Shown here piece by piece: positions 28,026 to 36,681 of a stretch of DNA of 64,000 bases (its first letter is position 1; each line of letters opens with the position of its first letter). The notes under the pieces were generated by a model. The model was not told where the DNA came from. It did not search any database and saw only the letters and a program-made list of their open reading frames with translations. This DNA comes from Pseudoroseicyclus_A sp041714655 (GTDB lineage Bacteria > Pseudomonadota > Alphaproteobacteria > Rhodobacterales > Rhodobacteraceae). The stretch is taken from positions 1,426,001 through 1,490,000 of the forward strand of contig NZ_CP168219.1 in NCBI RefSeq assembly GCF_041714655.1, given 5' to 3'. The translations under genes and the position numbers were made by a program.

Positions 28026-28586
28026 ATGGCAGACGATTTCGAACTCGATACCGACGATCTCAAGCGGCGGATGGACGGGGCCATCCAGGCGCTGCGCACC
28101 GAGTTCGCCTCGCTCCGCACCGGCCGGGCCTCGGCCTCGATGCTGGAGCCGATCATGGTCGATGCCTATGGGAGCCCGACGCCGATCAACCAGGTCGGCA
28201 CCGTCAACGTGCCGGAATCGCGCATGGTCACCATCAACGTCTGGGACAAGGGCCTCGTCGGCAAGGTCGAGAAGGCCATCCGCGAGAGCGGGCTCGGCAT
28301 CAATCCGCAGCTCAACGGCACGATCATCATGCTGCCGATCCCGGAGCTGAACGAAGAGCGGCGCCGCGAGTTGACGAAGGTCGCCGGCGATTACGCCGAG
28401 CGCGCCCGCGTTGCCATCCGCAACCTCCGCCGCGACGGGATGGACCAGATCAAGAAGGCGAAGGACGGCATGGCCGAGGATGACCAGAAGATCTGGGAGG
28501 CCGAGGTGCAGGACCTGACCGACACCTATATCGGTTATGTCGACAAGGCGCTGGAGACCAAGCAGGCCGAAATCATGCAGGTCTGA
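28026..28586 (+). CDS. frr: Ribosome recycling factor
   Basis: 186 residues, the usual RRF length. The sequence shows the expected helical motifs: RTGRASASMLEPI, the TVNVPESRMVTINVWD strand, NPQLNGTIIMLPIPELNEERRRELTK and the C-terminal helix with AEVQDLTDTYI. RRF splits post-termination ribosomes with EF-G. In most alphaproteobacteria pyrH precedes frr; here a divergent GNAT gene does. First gene of the + strand run that ends with lpxB; uppS follows after 21 nt. Confidence 0.97.
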   Translation: MADDFELDTDDLKRRMDGAIQALRTEFASLRTGRASASMLEPIMVDAYGSPTPINQVGTVNVPESRMVTINVWDKGLVGKVEKAIRESGLGINPQLNGTIIMLPIPELNEERRRELTKVAGDYAERARVAIRNLRRDGMDQIKKAKDGMAEDDQKIWEAEVQDLTDTYIGYVDKALETKQAEIMQV

Positions 28587-28607
28587 CCTGCAGTCAAGGA
28601 GGGCATC

Positions 28608-29342
28608 TTGGCCCGAGACGATCAGACCGACACCTTCCGCCCCGGCCCCGAGCATGTGGCGATCATCATGGACGGCAACGGCCGCTGGGCGCAGCAGCGC
28701 GGGCGGCCCCGGCTCTATGGCCACCACGCCGGCGCGAAGCGGGTGCGCGACATTGTCGAGGCCTGCCCGGATCTCGGCGTGCGGTATCTCACGATCTTCG
28801 CCTTCTCGACCGAGAACTGGAAGCGGACCCAGACCGAGATCGCCGGGCTCATGGGCCTCTTCCGCCGCTATATCGAGCGTGAGGCGCGCGATCTGTGCCG
28901 GAACGGCGTCTGCGTGCGCTTCATCGGCGACCGGGTGAAGCTCGAGCCCAAGCTCGTCGACCTGATGGACAATCTGGAGCTGATGACGGCGGGCAACACC
29001 CGCATGAACCTGACGATCGCGCTCAACTACGGCGGGCGCGACGAGGTGACCCGCGCCGCGCGCCGGCTCGCCTACGAGGTGCAGGAAGGGCGCATCAAGC
29101 ATGACGAGGTCGATGCCGAGATGCTGGCCCGCTTCCTCGACACCCGCGTCCTGCCCGACCCCGATCTGGTGATCCGCACCTCGGGCGAGGCGCGGATCTC
29201 CAACTTCCTGCTCTGGCAATCGGCCTATGCGGAATACGAATTCGTCGACACGCTCTGGCCGGATTTCACGCCGGCCGAATTCGCGACTGTCCTGAAGAGC
29301 TACACACAGCGCGACCGCCGCTTCGGGGCGGTCAAGGCCTGA
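28608..29342 (+). CDS. uppS: Undecaprenyl diphosphate synthase (cis-prenyltransferase)
   Basis: 244 residues. The start is a TTG set by a strong AAGGAGGG site at 28596-28603, four bases upstream. Substrate-binding motif IIMDGNGRWAQQRG carries the catalytic Asp; FSTENWKR and the C-terminal LVIRTSGEARISNFLLW are conserved. It elongates farnesyl-PP with IPP to the C55 lipid carrier for peptidoglycan and other envelope polymers. It feeds on IPP made by the MEP pathway, of which dxr lies two genes downstream. Confidence 0.97.
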   Translation: MARDDQTDTFRPGPEHVAIIMDGNGRWAQQRGRPRLYGHHAGAKRVRDIVEACPDLGVRYLTIFAFSTENWKRTQTEIAGLMGLFRRYIEREARDLCRNGVCVRFIGDRVKLEPKLVDLMDNLELMTAGNTRMNLTIALNYGGRDEVTRAARRLAYEVQEGRIKHDEVDAEMLARFLDTRVLPDPDLVIRTSGEARISNFLLWQSAYAEYEFVDTLWPDFTPAEFATVLKSYTQRDRRFGAVKA

Positions 29343-29345
29343 TCG

Positions 29346-30110
29346 GTGGCTGAACCGGCCAGCCGCTGGGCGGACCTGCGCGTCCGCGTGATCTCGGCCT
29401 CTGTCCTCGGCGTGGTGGCGCTGGCGGCGATCATCGCCGGCGACGGCTGGTGGCGCGCCTTCGCCGCCATCGCCGCGGGGCTGATGGTCTGGGAGGTCGC
29501 CGACATGAGCGCCCCCAACCGCCGCCGCCCCGCCATGGTGCTCTCGGTCGGCGCCGCCGCGGCGCTGACATTGCCCTGGCCGGTCTTCCTGATCATCGGC
29601 GCCGGGCTCGGCGTCACCGCCGCGCGGCATCGCGTGGCCGTCGGGCTCTACGCGGCGGCGATCCTCATCGGCGCCTCGTCGCTCGTCGCGCTTCGCGGCG
29701 AGGGGATGGGCTGGCTGCTCTGGGTGATCCTCGTCGTCATCGCCACCGATGTCTTGGGCTATTTCGCCGGCCGCTTCTTCGGCGGCCCGAAGTTCTGGCC
29801 CAAGGTCTCGCCCTCGAAGACATGGTCGGGCACCGTGGCCGGCTGGATCGGCGCGGCTGTGGTCGGCGGCATCTTCGCGGTGATCCTCGAGGCCGGCTTC
29901 GGGCTCGTCCTCGTCTCGGTCGCCGCCAGCATCGCCGGGCAGCTCGGGGATATCGCCGAGAGCTGGCTGAAGCGGCGCTTCGGCCTGAAGGACAGCTCCG
30001 ACCTCATCCCCGGCCATGGCGGCGTGCTTGACCGGTTCGACGCGCTGACCTTCGCGGCGCTGCTCATCGCGCTCGTCACCCTCGCCGGCTGGATGCCGGG
30101 GCCGCTTTGA
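29346..30110 (+). CDS. cdsA: Phosphatidate cytidylyltransferase
   Basis: 254 residues from a GTG 3 nt after the uppS stop. Many hydrophobic spans are present and the family signature near the C-terminus (SKTWSGTVAGW, then GDIAESWLKRRFGLKDSSD and IPGHGGVLDRFDAL) is intact. It makes CDP-diacylglycerol from CTP and phosphatidic acid at the inner membrane. The dxr start overlaps its stop by one base (TGATG). A bit shorter than E. coli CdsA, in keeping with alphaproteobacterial forms. Confidence 0.95.
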   Translation: MAEPASRWADLRVRVISASVLGVVALAAIIAGDGWWRAFAAIAAGLMVWEVADMSAPNRRRPAMVLSVGAAAALTLPWPVFLIIGAGLGVTAARHRVAVGLYAAAILIGASSLVALRGEGMGWLLWVILVVIATDVLGYFAGRFFGGPKFWPKVSPSKTWSGTVAGWIGAAVVGGIFAVILEAGFGLVLVSVAASIAGQLGDIAESWLKRRFGLKDSSDLIPGHGGVLDRFDALTFAALLIALVTLAGWMPGPL

Positions 30111-31294
30111 TGCGGTCGGTCACGATCCTCGGGGCCACCGGCTCCGTCGGCCAATCCACCATCGACCTCATCGCCCGCGACCCCGACGCCTACCGGGTGG
30201 AGGCGCTGACGGGCGGGCGCAACATTGCTCAGCTCGCCGCCGATGCCCGCCGCCTGAAGGCCCGCCTTACCGTCACCGCGCATGAGGAGGCCCGCGAGGA
30301 GTTGGCGGCGCGGCTCGCCGGCACCGGCATCGAGGTCGCGGCGGGGGAGGCGGCGATCCGCGAGGCCGCCGCCCGGCCGGCGGACTGGACGATGTCGGCC
30401 ATCGTCGGCTTCGCCGGGCTCGCGCCCGGGCTCGAGGTCCTGCGCCGCGGCGGCACGCTGGCGCTCGCCAACAAGGAGACGCTGGTCGCCGCCGGCAGCC
30501 TGGTGATGGAGACCGCCCGCCGCCACGGCGCGACGCTCCTGCCGGTCGACAGCGAGCATTCGGCGATCTTCCAGGCGCTCCGGGGGGAGGACCCCTCCTC
30601 CGTCGAGCGCGTCATCATCACCGCCTCGGGCGGCGCCTTCCGCGACTGGCCGCTGGAGCGGCTGCCGGAGGCAAGCCCCGAGCAGGCGGCGACCCATCCC
30701 AACTGGGCGATGGGCCAGCGGATCACCATCGACAGCGCCTCGATGTTCAACAAGGCGCTGGAGATGATCGAGGCGAAGGAATTCTTCGGCCTCGCCCCCG
30801 CGCAGATCGAGGTGCTGATCCACCGTGAGAGCCTCGTTCATGCCCTTGTCGGCCATGCCGATGGCGGCATCCTCGCCCATATCGGCCCACCTGACATGCG
30901 CCATGCGATCGGCTATGCGCTGTCCTGGCCCGCCCGCGCGCCGCTGCCCGTCGAGCGGCTCGACCTCGCCGCCATCGGCCAGCTCTCCTTCGCGGCGCCG
31001 GACGCGGCGCGCTACCCGGCGCTGGCGCTGGCGCATCGGGTGATGGAGGCGGGCGGCGCCGCGGGGGCCGTCTTCAACGCCGCCAAGGAGGCGGCGCTCG
31101 ATTCCTTCCTCGCCGGCAATATCCGGTTTACCGACATGGCGGAGATTGTGGCGCGGGTGCTGGACAGATTCTTGTCCACCGAGGGGCGACAAATCGCCAT
31201 TCTGGACCTAGATACCCTCATTGAGGAAGACAGGCGCGCCCGCGCCTGGGCGATGGAGGCGGTGGCAGAAGGCTCCGCCAGGACAGGAGGATAG
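30110..31294 (+). CDS. dxr: 1-deoxy-D-xylulose 5-phosphate reductoisomerase
   Basis: 394 residues from the ATG overlapping the cdsA TGA; an in-frame TTG one codon earlier is an alternative. The NADPH site GATGSVGQSTIDL, the ANKETLVAAG motif, the metal site PVDSEHSAIFQAL and the substrate loop ITASGGAF are present. The stretch HPNWAMGQRITIDSAS completes the active site. It commits DXP to MEP and isoprenoid synthesis. The later-acting IspDF is encoded elsewhere in the window (46588-47724). Confidence 0.97.
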   Translation: MRSVTILGATGSVGQSTIDLIARDPDAYRVEALTGGRNIAQLAADARRLKARLTVTAHEEAREELAARLAGTGIEVAAGEAAIREAAARPADWTMSAIVGFAGLAPGLEVLRRGGTLALANKETLVAAGSLVMETARRHGATLLPVDSEHSAIFQALRGEDPSSVERVIITASGGAFRDWPLERLPEASPEQAATHPNWAMGQRITIDSASMFNKALEMIEAKEFFGLAPAQIEVLIHRESLVHALVGHADGGILAHIGPPDMRHAIGYALSWPARAPLPVERLDLAAIGQLSFAAPDAARYPALALAHRVMEAGGAAGAVFNAAKEAALDSFLAGNIRFTDMAEIVARVLDRFLSTEGRQIAILDLDTLIEEDRRARAWAMEAVAEGSARTGG

Positions 31295-31295
31295 C

Positions 31296-32624
31296 TTGGA
31301 TCTGACCCAACTCCTGCCGCAGACCGGCTCTATCCTCTTCACGCTCATCGCCTTTCTCGTGGCGATCATCGTCATCGTCACGATCCACGAGCTCGGCCAT
31401 TACCTGATCGGTCGCTGGTGCGGCATCCGGGCCGAGACCTTCTCGGTCGGCTTCGGCCCCAAGATCTTCGGACGCACCGACAAGCGCGGCACGCATTGGC
31501 AGATTTCCGCAATCCCTCTCGGGGGTTACGTGAAATTCGCGGGCGACGCGAATGCCGCCTCGATGGGACATGCCGACGGCGTGGCACGCAGGCGCGACAC
31601 GATGCTGGGCGCCCCGCTCTGGGCGCGGGCGGCCACCATCGCCGGGGGGCCGCTCTTCAACTTCATCCTCGCCATCGCCATCTTCGCCGGCATCTTCATG
31701 CACGAGGGCACGCCGGTCAGCCCCCTGACCGTGCAGAGCGTCGCCCCGCTGCCCGAGACCGTCGAAGGCGGGCTCGAGCCGGGCGACCAGATCCTCGCCA
31801 TCGGCGGCACCGAAGTGCCGGAAGACGCCCGTGCCTTCTATGCCATGCCGCGGCCCGCGGGCGACACGCTGGATTATCGGGTCCTGCGAAATGGCGAGGA
31901 GATCACCGTTTCCGCCCCGCCGTTCAACCCGCCCATCGTCGGCGCGGTGAACCCCAATTCCGCCGCCATGGCCGCGGGCCTGCGCGAGGGGGACGTCATC
32001 ACTGCGGCCAACGGCGTGGCCGTCAGCCGCTTCTCCGAGCTGGTGGACCTCGTCGGCGCCTCCGAGGGCGCGCCGGTGGACCTGACCGTCTGGCGCGAGG
32101 GTGAGGGGACGCGCGAGCTGACCCTCACGCCCCGCCGCACCGATGTGCCCGGCGCCGGCGGCAGCTTCGAGACGCGCTGGCTCATCGGGATCATCGCCGG
32201 CGATTACTTCCGCCCGATGACCGAGAACCCCGGCCCGGTCGAGGCGCTCGGCCAGGCGGCGCGGCAGCTCGACTATGTGCTGCGCACCTCGCTCTCGGGC
32301 CTCTGGCAGGTGGTCACGGGGGGCATCTCCTCGTGCAACCTCTCGGGCCCCGTCACCATCGCCGAGACCTCCGGCCAGGTGGCGGCGCAGGGGGTGAGCA
32401 ACTTCGTGTGGTTCCTCGCCATCATCTCCGCCGGGATCGGCCTTCTGAACCTTCTGCCGGTGCCCGTCCTCGACGGCGGCCATCTCGTCTTCATCGCCTA
32501 CGAGGCGGTGGCCGGGCGGCAACCGTCGGAAGGCTCGCTGCGGGTGCTGACGGCAATCGGGCTGACGCTGGTCATGGGGCTGATGGTCTTCGCGCTGGCG
32601 AACGACATCTTCCTTTGCCCCTGA
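31296..32624 (+). CDS. rseP: RIP metalloprotease RseP (site-2 protease family)
   Basis: 442 residues. The start is a TTG just after AGGAGGA (31285-31291), immediately following the dxr stop. The zinc motif HELGH is at His31-Glu32-His35 inside the first membrane span. There is a PDZ region in the middle (ANGVAVSRFSELVDL and VNPNSAAMAAGLREGDVI). The third conserved motif NLLPVPVLDGGHLVF supplies the zinc-ligand Asp. The enzyme cleaves membrane-embedded anti-sigma factors or signal-peptide remnants. Its position just before bamA is the common conserved order. Confidence 0.96.
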   Translation: MDLTQLLPQTGSILFTLIAFLVAIIVIVTIHELGHYLIGRWCGIRAETFSVGFGPKIFGRTDKRGTHWQISAIPLGGYVKFAGDANAASMGHADGVARRRDTMLGAPLWARAATIAGGPLFNFILAIAIFAGIFMHEGTPVSPLTVQSVAPLPETVEGGLEPGDQILAIGGTEVPEDARAFYAMPRPAGDTLDYRVLRNGEEITVSAPPFNPPIVGAVNPNSAAMAAGLREGDVITAANGVAVSRFSELVDLVGASEGAPVDLTVWREGEGTRELTLTPRRTDVPGAGGSFETRWLIGIIAGDYFRPMTENPGPVEALGQAARQLDYVLRTSLSGLWQVVTGGISSCNLSGPVTIAETSGQVAAQGVSNFVWFLAIISAGIGLLNLLPVPVLDGGHLVFIAYEAVAGRQPSEGSLRVLTAIGLTLVMGLMVFALANDIFLCP

Positions 32625-32743
32625 GTCCCTTGCCCCTCAGCCGGGCGGCGCGCTGACCACGACAGCGCCCCCCTCCGACCGCAATCGGGACACATTCGAC
32701 CCCTATTTTCTCCCCCGGGCCACTCCGCCCGATGGAGAGAGAT

Positions 32744-32902
32744 ATGACTGCCGCCGCTGCCAAGCGCGGGCTGATCGCGCTGATCGACGCCAACCGCGAC
32801 AGGCTGTTCTACGCCCTCGTAATCGTCGTGCTCCTCGGAGCCAGCGCCTGGGTCTCCTCGCTCGACTTCCTGATCCGCACCACGGTCGGCCAGCCCGTCT
32901 GA
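32744..32902 (+). CDS. Small single-span membrane protein (52 residues), unrecognised
   Basis: A short frame from ATG 32744 with GGAGAGAG seven bases upstream encodes 52 residues. A basic N-terminus (AAAKRGLIALIDANRDR) is followed by one long hydrophobic span (LFYALVIVVLLGASAWV) and a short tail ending TTVGQPV. The topology and ribosome site support translation. It lies in the gap between rseP and bamA. Its last 13 bases, including the stop codon, are tandemly duplicated (32890-32902 and 32903-32915). I do not recognise a family. It could be an accessory to the outer-membrane stress or assembly genes around it, or an unrelated small membrane protein. Confidence 0.5.
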   Translation: MTAAAAKRGLIALIDANRDRLFYALVIVVLLGASAWVSSLDFLIRTTVGQPV

Positions 32903-32915
32903 CCAGCCCGTCTGA
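32890..32915. repeat. Tandem duplication of a 13-mer at the end of the small gene
   Basis: CCAGCCCGTCTGA occurs twice in tandem without interruption. The first unit contains the stop codon of the 52-residue gene. It looks like a replication-slippage duplication. Confidence 0.9.
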
Positions 32916-33013
32916 GGCACCGCCCGAATGGCAGCCGGGGCCTCTTCGCAGGCCCGTCCGGCGGGCTTTCCGGCACCTCTTTCCGCCGGTCGGAGCATTC
33001 CCCCGCATCTCTT

Positions 33014-33042
33014 TTGACAAGCAGGTCCCATCCGGGCTAGGT
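33014..33042 (+). promoter_or_regulatory. Candidate promoter of bamA-skp-fabZ-lpxA-lpxI-lpxB
   Basis: A consensus -35 TTGACA (33014-33019) is separated by 17 nt from CTAGGT (33037-33042), about 30 nt before the bamA ATG. The -10 is weak. It would give the outer-membrane assembly genes their own promoter inside the longer run. Confidence 0.45.
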
Positions 33043-33072
33043 CGGATTGAATACGCTGCTGGGGCTAGAAAA

Positions 33073-35391
33073 ATGAAAAGACCGGGGGGTCGGGCTGCCT
33101 TCTATCTGGGGGCATTGTCTGGAGTGGTTCTGAGTGCTCTGACGGCGTTTCCTGCCGTCTCCCAGAGCTTTTCCTTCACCAACGTGCAGATCGAGGGCAA
33201 CCAGCGCATCGAGCCTGGCACGATTCTCTCCTACGCGGGCATCGCCCGGGGCGAGGTCGTCAGCGCCGGCGAGCTGAACGCCGCCGGTCAGGCGATCCGC
33301 CAGACGGGCCTCTTCGAGAGCGTCGACATCGTGCCGTCGGGCTCCACGCTCGTCATCCGCGTCGTCGAATATCCCATGATCAGCCAGATCGGCTTCGAGG
33401 GGAATGCGCGGATCGGCGACGAAGAGCTCGGGGCGCTCGTGCGCTCCACGCCGCGGCAGGTCTTCAACCCGAACATCGCCGAGGCGGATGTCGCCGCCAT
33501 CACCGAGGCCTATGCGGCCCAGGGGCGCATCAACGCCGCGGTCACGGCGCAGATCATCGAGCGCAGCGACAACCGCGTCGACCTCGTCTTCGAGATCGCC
33601 GAGGGCGGCGTCTCGGAGGTCGAGCGCATCTCGTTCATCGGCAACGACAATTATTCCGAGCGGCGGCTGCGCGGCGTCCTCGAGACCAAGCAGGCCGGGC
33701 CGCTCGACTTCCTCGTCCAGCGCGACACCTTCGTCGCCGAGCGCATCGCCGCCGACCGCGAGGCCCTGAGCGATTTCTACCGCTCGCGCGGCTATGTGGA
33801 TTTCACCATCCAGAACGTCGACGTGACGCTGACCCGCGCCCGCGACGGATATCTCATCACCTACAATGTCGAGGAAGGGCAGCAGTACCGGATCGGCAAT
33901 GTCACCCTCGGCTCCGAGATGCCCGAGGCGCCGGCCTCGGAGTTCACCGGGGTCACGCGGCTCCGCGAGGGCTCCGTCTATTCGCCGGTGACCATCGACG
34001 AGGACATCGCCCGGCTGGAGCGCATGGCGATCCGGCTCGGCATCCCCTTCGTCGCCGTCGAGCCGCGCATCACGCGCAACCCGCGCGACCTGACGCTCGA
34101 CATCCAGTACGTGCTCGTCCGCGCGCCGCGCCAGTTCGTCGAGCGGATCGACATCGAGGGCAACAACACCACGCTCGACCGGGTGATCCGCAACCAGTTC
34201 CGCACCGTCGAGGGTGACCCGTTCAACGCCCGCGAGATCCGCGAGAGCGCCGACCGCATCCGCGCCCTGGGCTATTTCGCCGCCGTCGACGTGAACACGC
34301 GGCCGGGCACGGCGCCCGACCAGATGATCGTCGATGTCGATGTCACCGAGCAGCCGACCGGCCGGCTGACCTTCGGCGGCAACTACAATTCCGACACGGG
34401 CCTCAGCTTCGTCGCCTCCTATTCCGAGGCGAACTTCCTCGGCCGCGGGCAGGGGATCGAGTTCGACCTGTCGACCTCGAAGCGTAACCGGGTCCTGAGT
34501 TTCAACTTCACAGAGCCGCAGCTCCTCGGCCGCAACCTCGGCTTCGGGCTCGAATCCAGCTACCGGCAGACGAACAACGACGCGGCGCTCTACGATACCG
34601 AGACCTTCCGCTTCAGCCCCTCGCTGAGCTTCCCCGTGTCGGAAAACGGCCGGCTGACCGGCTATGTCGCCGCCGAATATACCGACATCTACAACGTCGC
34701 CGGCAGCGACACGCCGGCCGACACGACCGACGACCCCTCGGTGGTCATCATCAACGAGGCGGCGCAGGGCGGGCTCTGGGCGACCTCGGTCGGCTATTCC
34801 TACAGCTACGACACGCGGCGGTCGGGGCTCGATCCGACCTCCGGCGTGCTGCTGCGCTTCGGGCAGGAATTTGGCGTCGGCGATACGGAGTTCATCCGCA
34901 CCACCGCCCAGGCCTCGGCCGAGACGCGCGTCTTCAACGAGGAGGTCGTGCTTCGCGCGACGGTCGAGGGCGGCTATCTCGACTATTCCAAGGGCAATTC
35001 GCGCGTCACCGACCGCTACTTCCTCGGCTCGCGCTACATTCGCGGCTTCGAGTACCACGGCATCGGCCCGCGCGACGCGGTGACCGGCGACGCGCTCGGC
35101 GGCAATGCCTTCGCCGTGGCGCGGCTCGAGGCGGAGTTCCCGCTCGGCCTGCCGACGGAATACGGCATCTCCGGCGGGGCCTTCCTCGATTACGGCTCGC
35201 TCTGGGAGGTCGGCAACACCTATGGCGCGAGCGTCCTTTACGACGACTTCACGCCCCGGGCGACGGTCGGCGTCTCCATCTTCTGGGATACGCCGCTGGG
35301 GCCGCTGCGCTTCAACTTCACGGAGCCGCTGATGGCCGAGGATTTCGACGAGACGCGCAGCTTCGAGCTGACGATCGCCACGTCGTTCTGA
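33073..35391 (+). CDS. bamA: Outer-membrane protein assembly factor BamA
   Basis: 772 residues. A signal peptide (MKRPGGRAAFYLGALSG..., hydrophobic core, then AVSQS) is followed by tandem POTRA domains, recognisable at FTNVQIEGNQRIEPGTI, ISQIGFEGNARIGDEEL, VERISFIGNDNYSERRL and QFVERIDIEGNNTTLDRVI. The C-terminal half is the 16-strand barrel, which ends in a typical aromatic residue (TIATSF). BamA inserts beta-barrel proteins into the outer membrane and is essential. The skp gene starts on its stop codon (TGATG). Confidence 0.97.
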   Translation: MKRPGGRAAFYLGALSGVVLSALTAFPAVSQSFSFTNVQIEGNQRIEPGTILSYAGIARGEVVSAGELNAAGQAIRQTGLFESVDIVPSGSTLVIRVVEYPMISQIGFEGNARIGDEELGALVRSTPRQVFNPNIAEADVAAITEAYAAQGRINAAVTAQIIERSDNRVDLVFEIAEGGVSEVERISFIGNDNYSERRLRGVLETKQAGPLDFLVQRDTFVAERIAADREALSDFYRSRGYVDFTIQNVDVTLTRARDGYLITYNVEEGQQYRIGNVTLGSEMPEAPASEFTGVTRLREGSVYSPVTIDEDIARLERMAIRLGIPFVAVEPRITRNPRDLTLDIQYVLVRAPRQFVERIDIEGNNTTLDRVIRNQFRTVEGDPFNAREIRESADRIRALGYFAAVDVNTRPGTAPDQMIVDVDVTEQPTGRLTFGGNYNSDTGLSFVASYSEANFLGRGQGIEFDLSTSKRNRVLSFNFTEPQLLGRNLGFGLESSYRQTNNDAALYDTETFRFSPSLSFPVSENGRLTGYVAAEYTDIYNVAGSDTPADTTDDPSVVIINEAAQGGLWATSVGYSYSYDTRRSGLDPTSGVLLRFGQEFGVGDTEFIRTTAQASAETRVFNEEVVLRATVEGGYLDYSKGNSRVTDRYFLGSRYIRGFEYHGIGPRDAVTGDALGGNAFAVARLEAEFPLGLPTEYGISGGAFLDYGSLWEVGNTYGASVLYDDFTPRATVGVSIFWDTPLGPLRFNFTEPLMAEDFDETRSFELTIATSF

Positions 35392-36116
35392 TGCGGCGCT
35401 GGCCGAGCCTCGCCCTCGCGGCGGCGCTGGTCGCCGCGGGGCCCGCGCTCGGGCAGGAGGAGCCGGACGGGGAGGTCTCGGGGCCCGCCCCGGTCCAGGT
35501 CCAGGCCCCCGACTTCGGCACCGGCCAGCTCGTCAGCCCCATCCTGACCATCGACCCCGACGCGCTGTTCGACGGCACCGCCTATGGCCAGCGCATCCGT
35601 GAGGAGCTGAGGGCCGCCAGCGAGGATCTCGCCGCCGAAAACCGCGAGATCGAGGCCACGCTGACCGAGGAGGAGCGGAGTCTCACCGCCCGCCGCCCGA
35701 CGATGGAGCCCGACGCCTTCCGCGCCGAGGCACAGGCCTTCGACGCCCGCGTACAGCAGATCCGCAACGAGCAGGACGCCAAGGAGCGGGCCCTGCAGCA
35801 GATCCTCTCGCGCGGCCGCGAGGCCTTCCTGAGGGATGCCTCGCCCGTCCTCGGCCGCATGATGCTGGAAGCGGAATCCGCGGTGATCCTCGACCGGCGC
35901 AACGTCTTTCTCTCCGTCGGCGCGCTCGACATCACCGACGAGGCGATCGCCCTTATCGACGAGGCCCTGGGCGACGGGGCCGACGAGACCCTCGCGCCGA
36001 CGCCCGACGAGGCCCCGGCCGACGAGTCCCCGGCGGATACGCCGGCGGAGCTGCCCGAGGTGACGCCCGAGGAGGCCCCCGAGCCGGCGCCAGATCAGGC
36101 GCCCGCGGAGGAGTAG
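35391..36116 (+). CDS. skp: OmpH/Skp-family periplasmic chaperone with acidic Pro-rich tail
   Basis: 241 residues. An N-terminal signal peptide (RRWPSLALAAALVAAGPALG) precedes the Skp domain, which is marked by LVSPILTIDPDALFDGTAYG and a coiled-coil of Glu/Arg-rich helices (residues about 65-140). The last 55 residues form a low-complexity Pro/Glu/Asp/Ala tail (TPDEAPADESPADTPAELPE) beyond the E. coli Skp length of about 160. Skp holds unfolded outer-membrane proteins in transit to BamA, encoded immediately before. Confidence 0.9.
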   Translation: MRRWPSLALAAALVAAGPALGQEEPDGEVSGPAPVQVQAPDFGTGQLVSPILTIDPDALFDGTAYGQRIREELRAASEDLAAENREIEATLTEEERSLTARRPTMEPDAFRAEAQAFDARVQQIRNEQDAKERALQQILSRGREAFLRDASPVLGRMMLEAESAVILDRRNVFLSVGALDITDEAIALIDEALGDGADETLAPTPDEAPADESPADTPAELPEVTPEEAPEPAPDQAPAEE

Positions 36117-36186
36117 GGCCTGCCCGCATCTTGCCGCCCCCGGCGCCGGTTGCTAGGCACATCAGAAGGCCTGAAGGAGAGACGAC

Positions 36187-36681
36187 ATGAGCGATGGGGC
36201 AGAGACCGGCACCGAGACCGGCGGCGCGCCGACGCGTGCAGATATCCACCTGATCCAGAAGATCCTGCCGCACCGCTACCCCTTCCTCCTCGTCGACCGC
36301 GTGGAAGAGATCGAGGGCACGAGCCGTGCCGTCGGGCTCAAGAACGTCACGATGAACGAGCCGCATTTCCAGGGGCATTTCCCCGGCAATCCGATCATGC
36401 CCGGCGTCACCATCATCGAGGCGATGGCCCAGACCGCCGCCGTCATGGTCGGCACGACGCTGGGGCTGACCGAGGGCAACCTCAACGTCTATTTCATGGG
36501 GATCGACGCCTGCAAATTCCGCCGCATGGTGGTGCCCGGCGATCAGCTCCGCATGGAGCTGACGACGACCCGCGGCCGCCCGGGCGGCAAGGTCTGGCGC
36601 TTCAAGGGCCAGGCCACCGTCGAGGGCGAGCTCGCCGCAGAGGCGGAGTTCACGGCGATGATGGATCTCGGCGGAAAATGA
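36187..36681 (+). CDS. fabZ: 3-hydroxyacyl-ACP dehydratase
   Basis: 164 residues, hot-dog fold. The catalytic His sits in HFQGHFPGNPIMPG and the catalytic Glu in IIEAMAQTAAVM. LPHRYPFLLVDRV is the family N-terminal strand. It dehydrates beta-hydroxyacyl-ACP in fatty acid synthesis and competes with LpxA for (R)-3-hydroxyacyl-ACP, so coupling to lpxA balances phospholipid and lipid A. Its last bases overlap the lpxA ATG (ATGA). Confidence 0.97.
   Translation: MSDGAETGTETGGAPTRADIHLIQKILPHRYPFLLVDRVEEIEGTSRAVGLKNVTMNEPHFQGHFPGNPIMPGVTIIEAMAQTAAVMVGTTLGLTEGNLNVYFMGIDACKFRRMVVPGDQLRMELTTTRGRPGGKVWRFKGQATVEGELAAEAEFTAMMDLGGK

Noticed and set aside
33037..35058. A 673-codon open frame antisense to bamA, and similar long antisense frames over glgC-glgA (16663-19080), glgX (14318-16330), trmFO (61904-63874) and trkH (56325-58280)
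   Set aside because: High GC makes stop codons rare in the antisense frame. None shows a ribosome site, family motif or plausible amino-acid composition; the sense gene is certain in each case.
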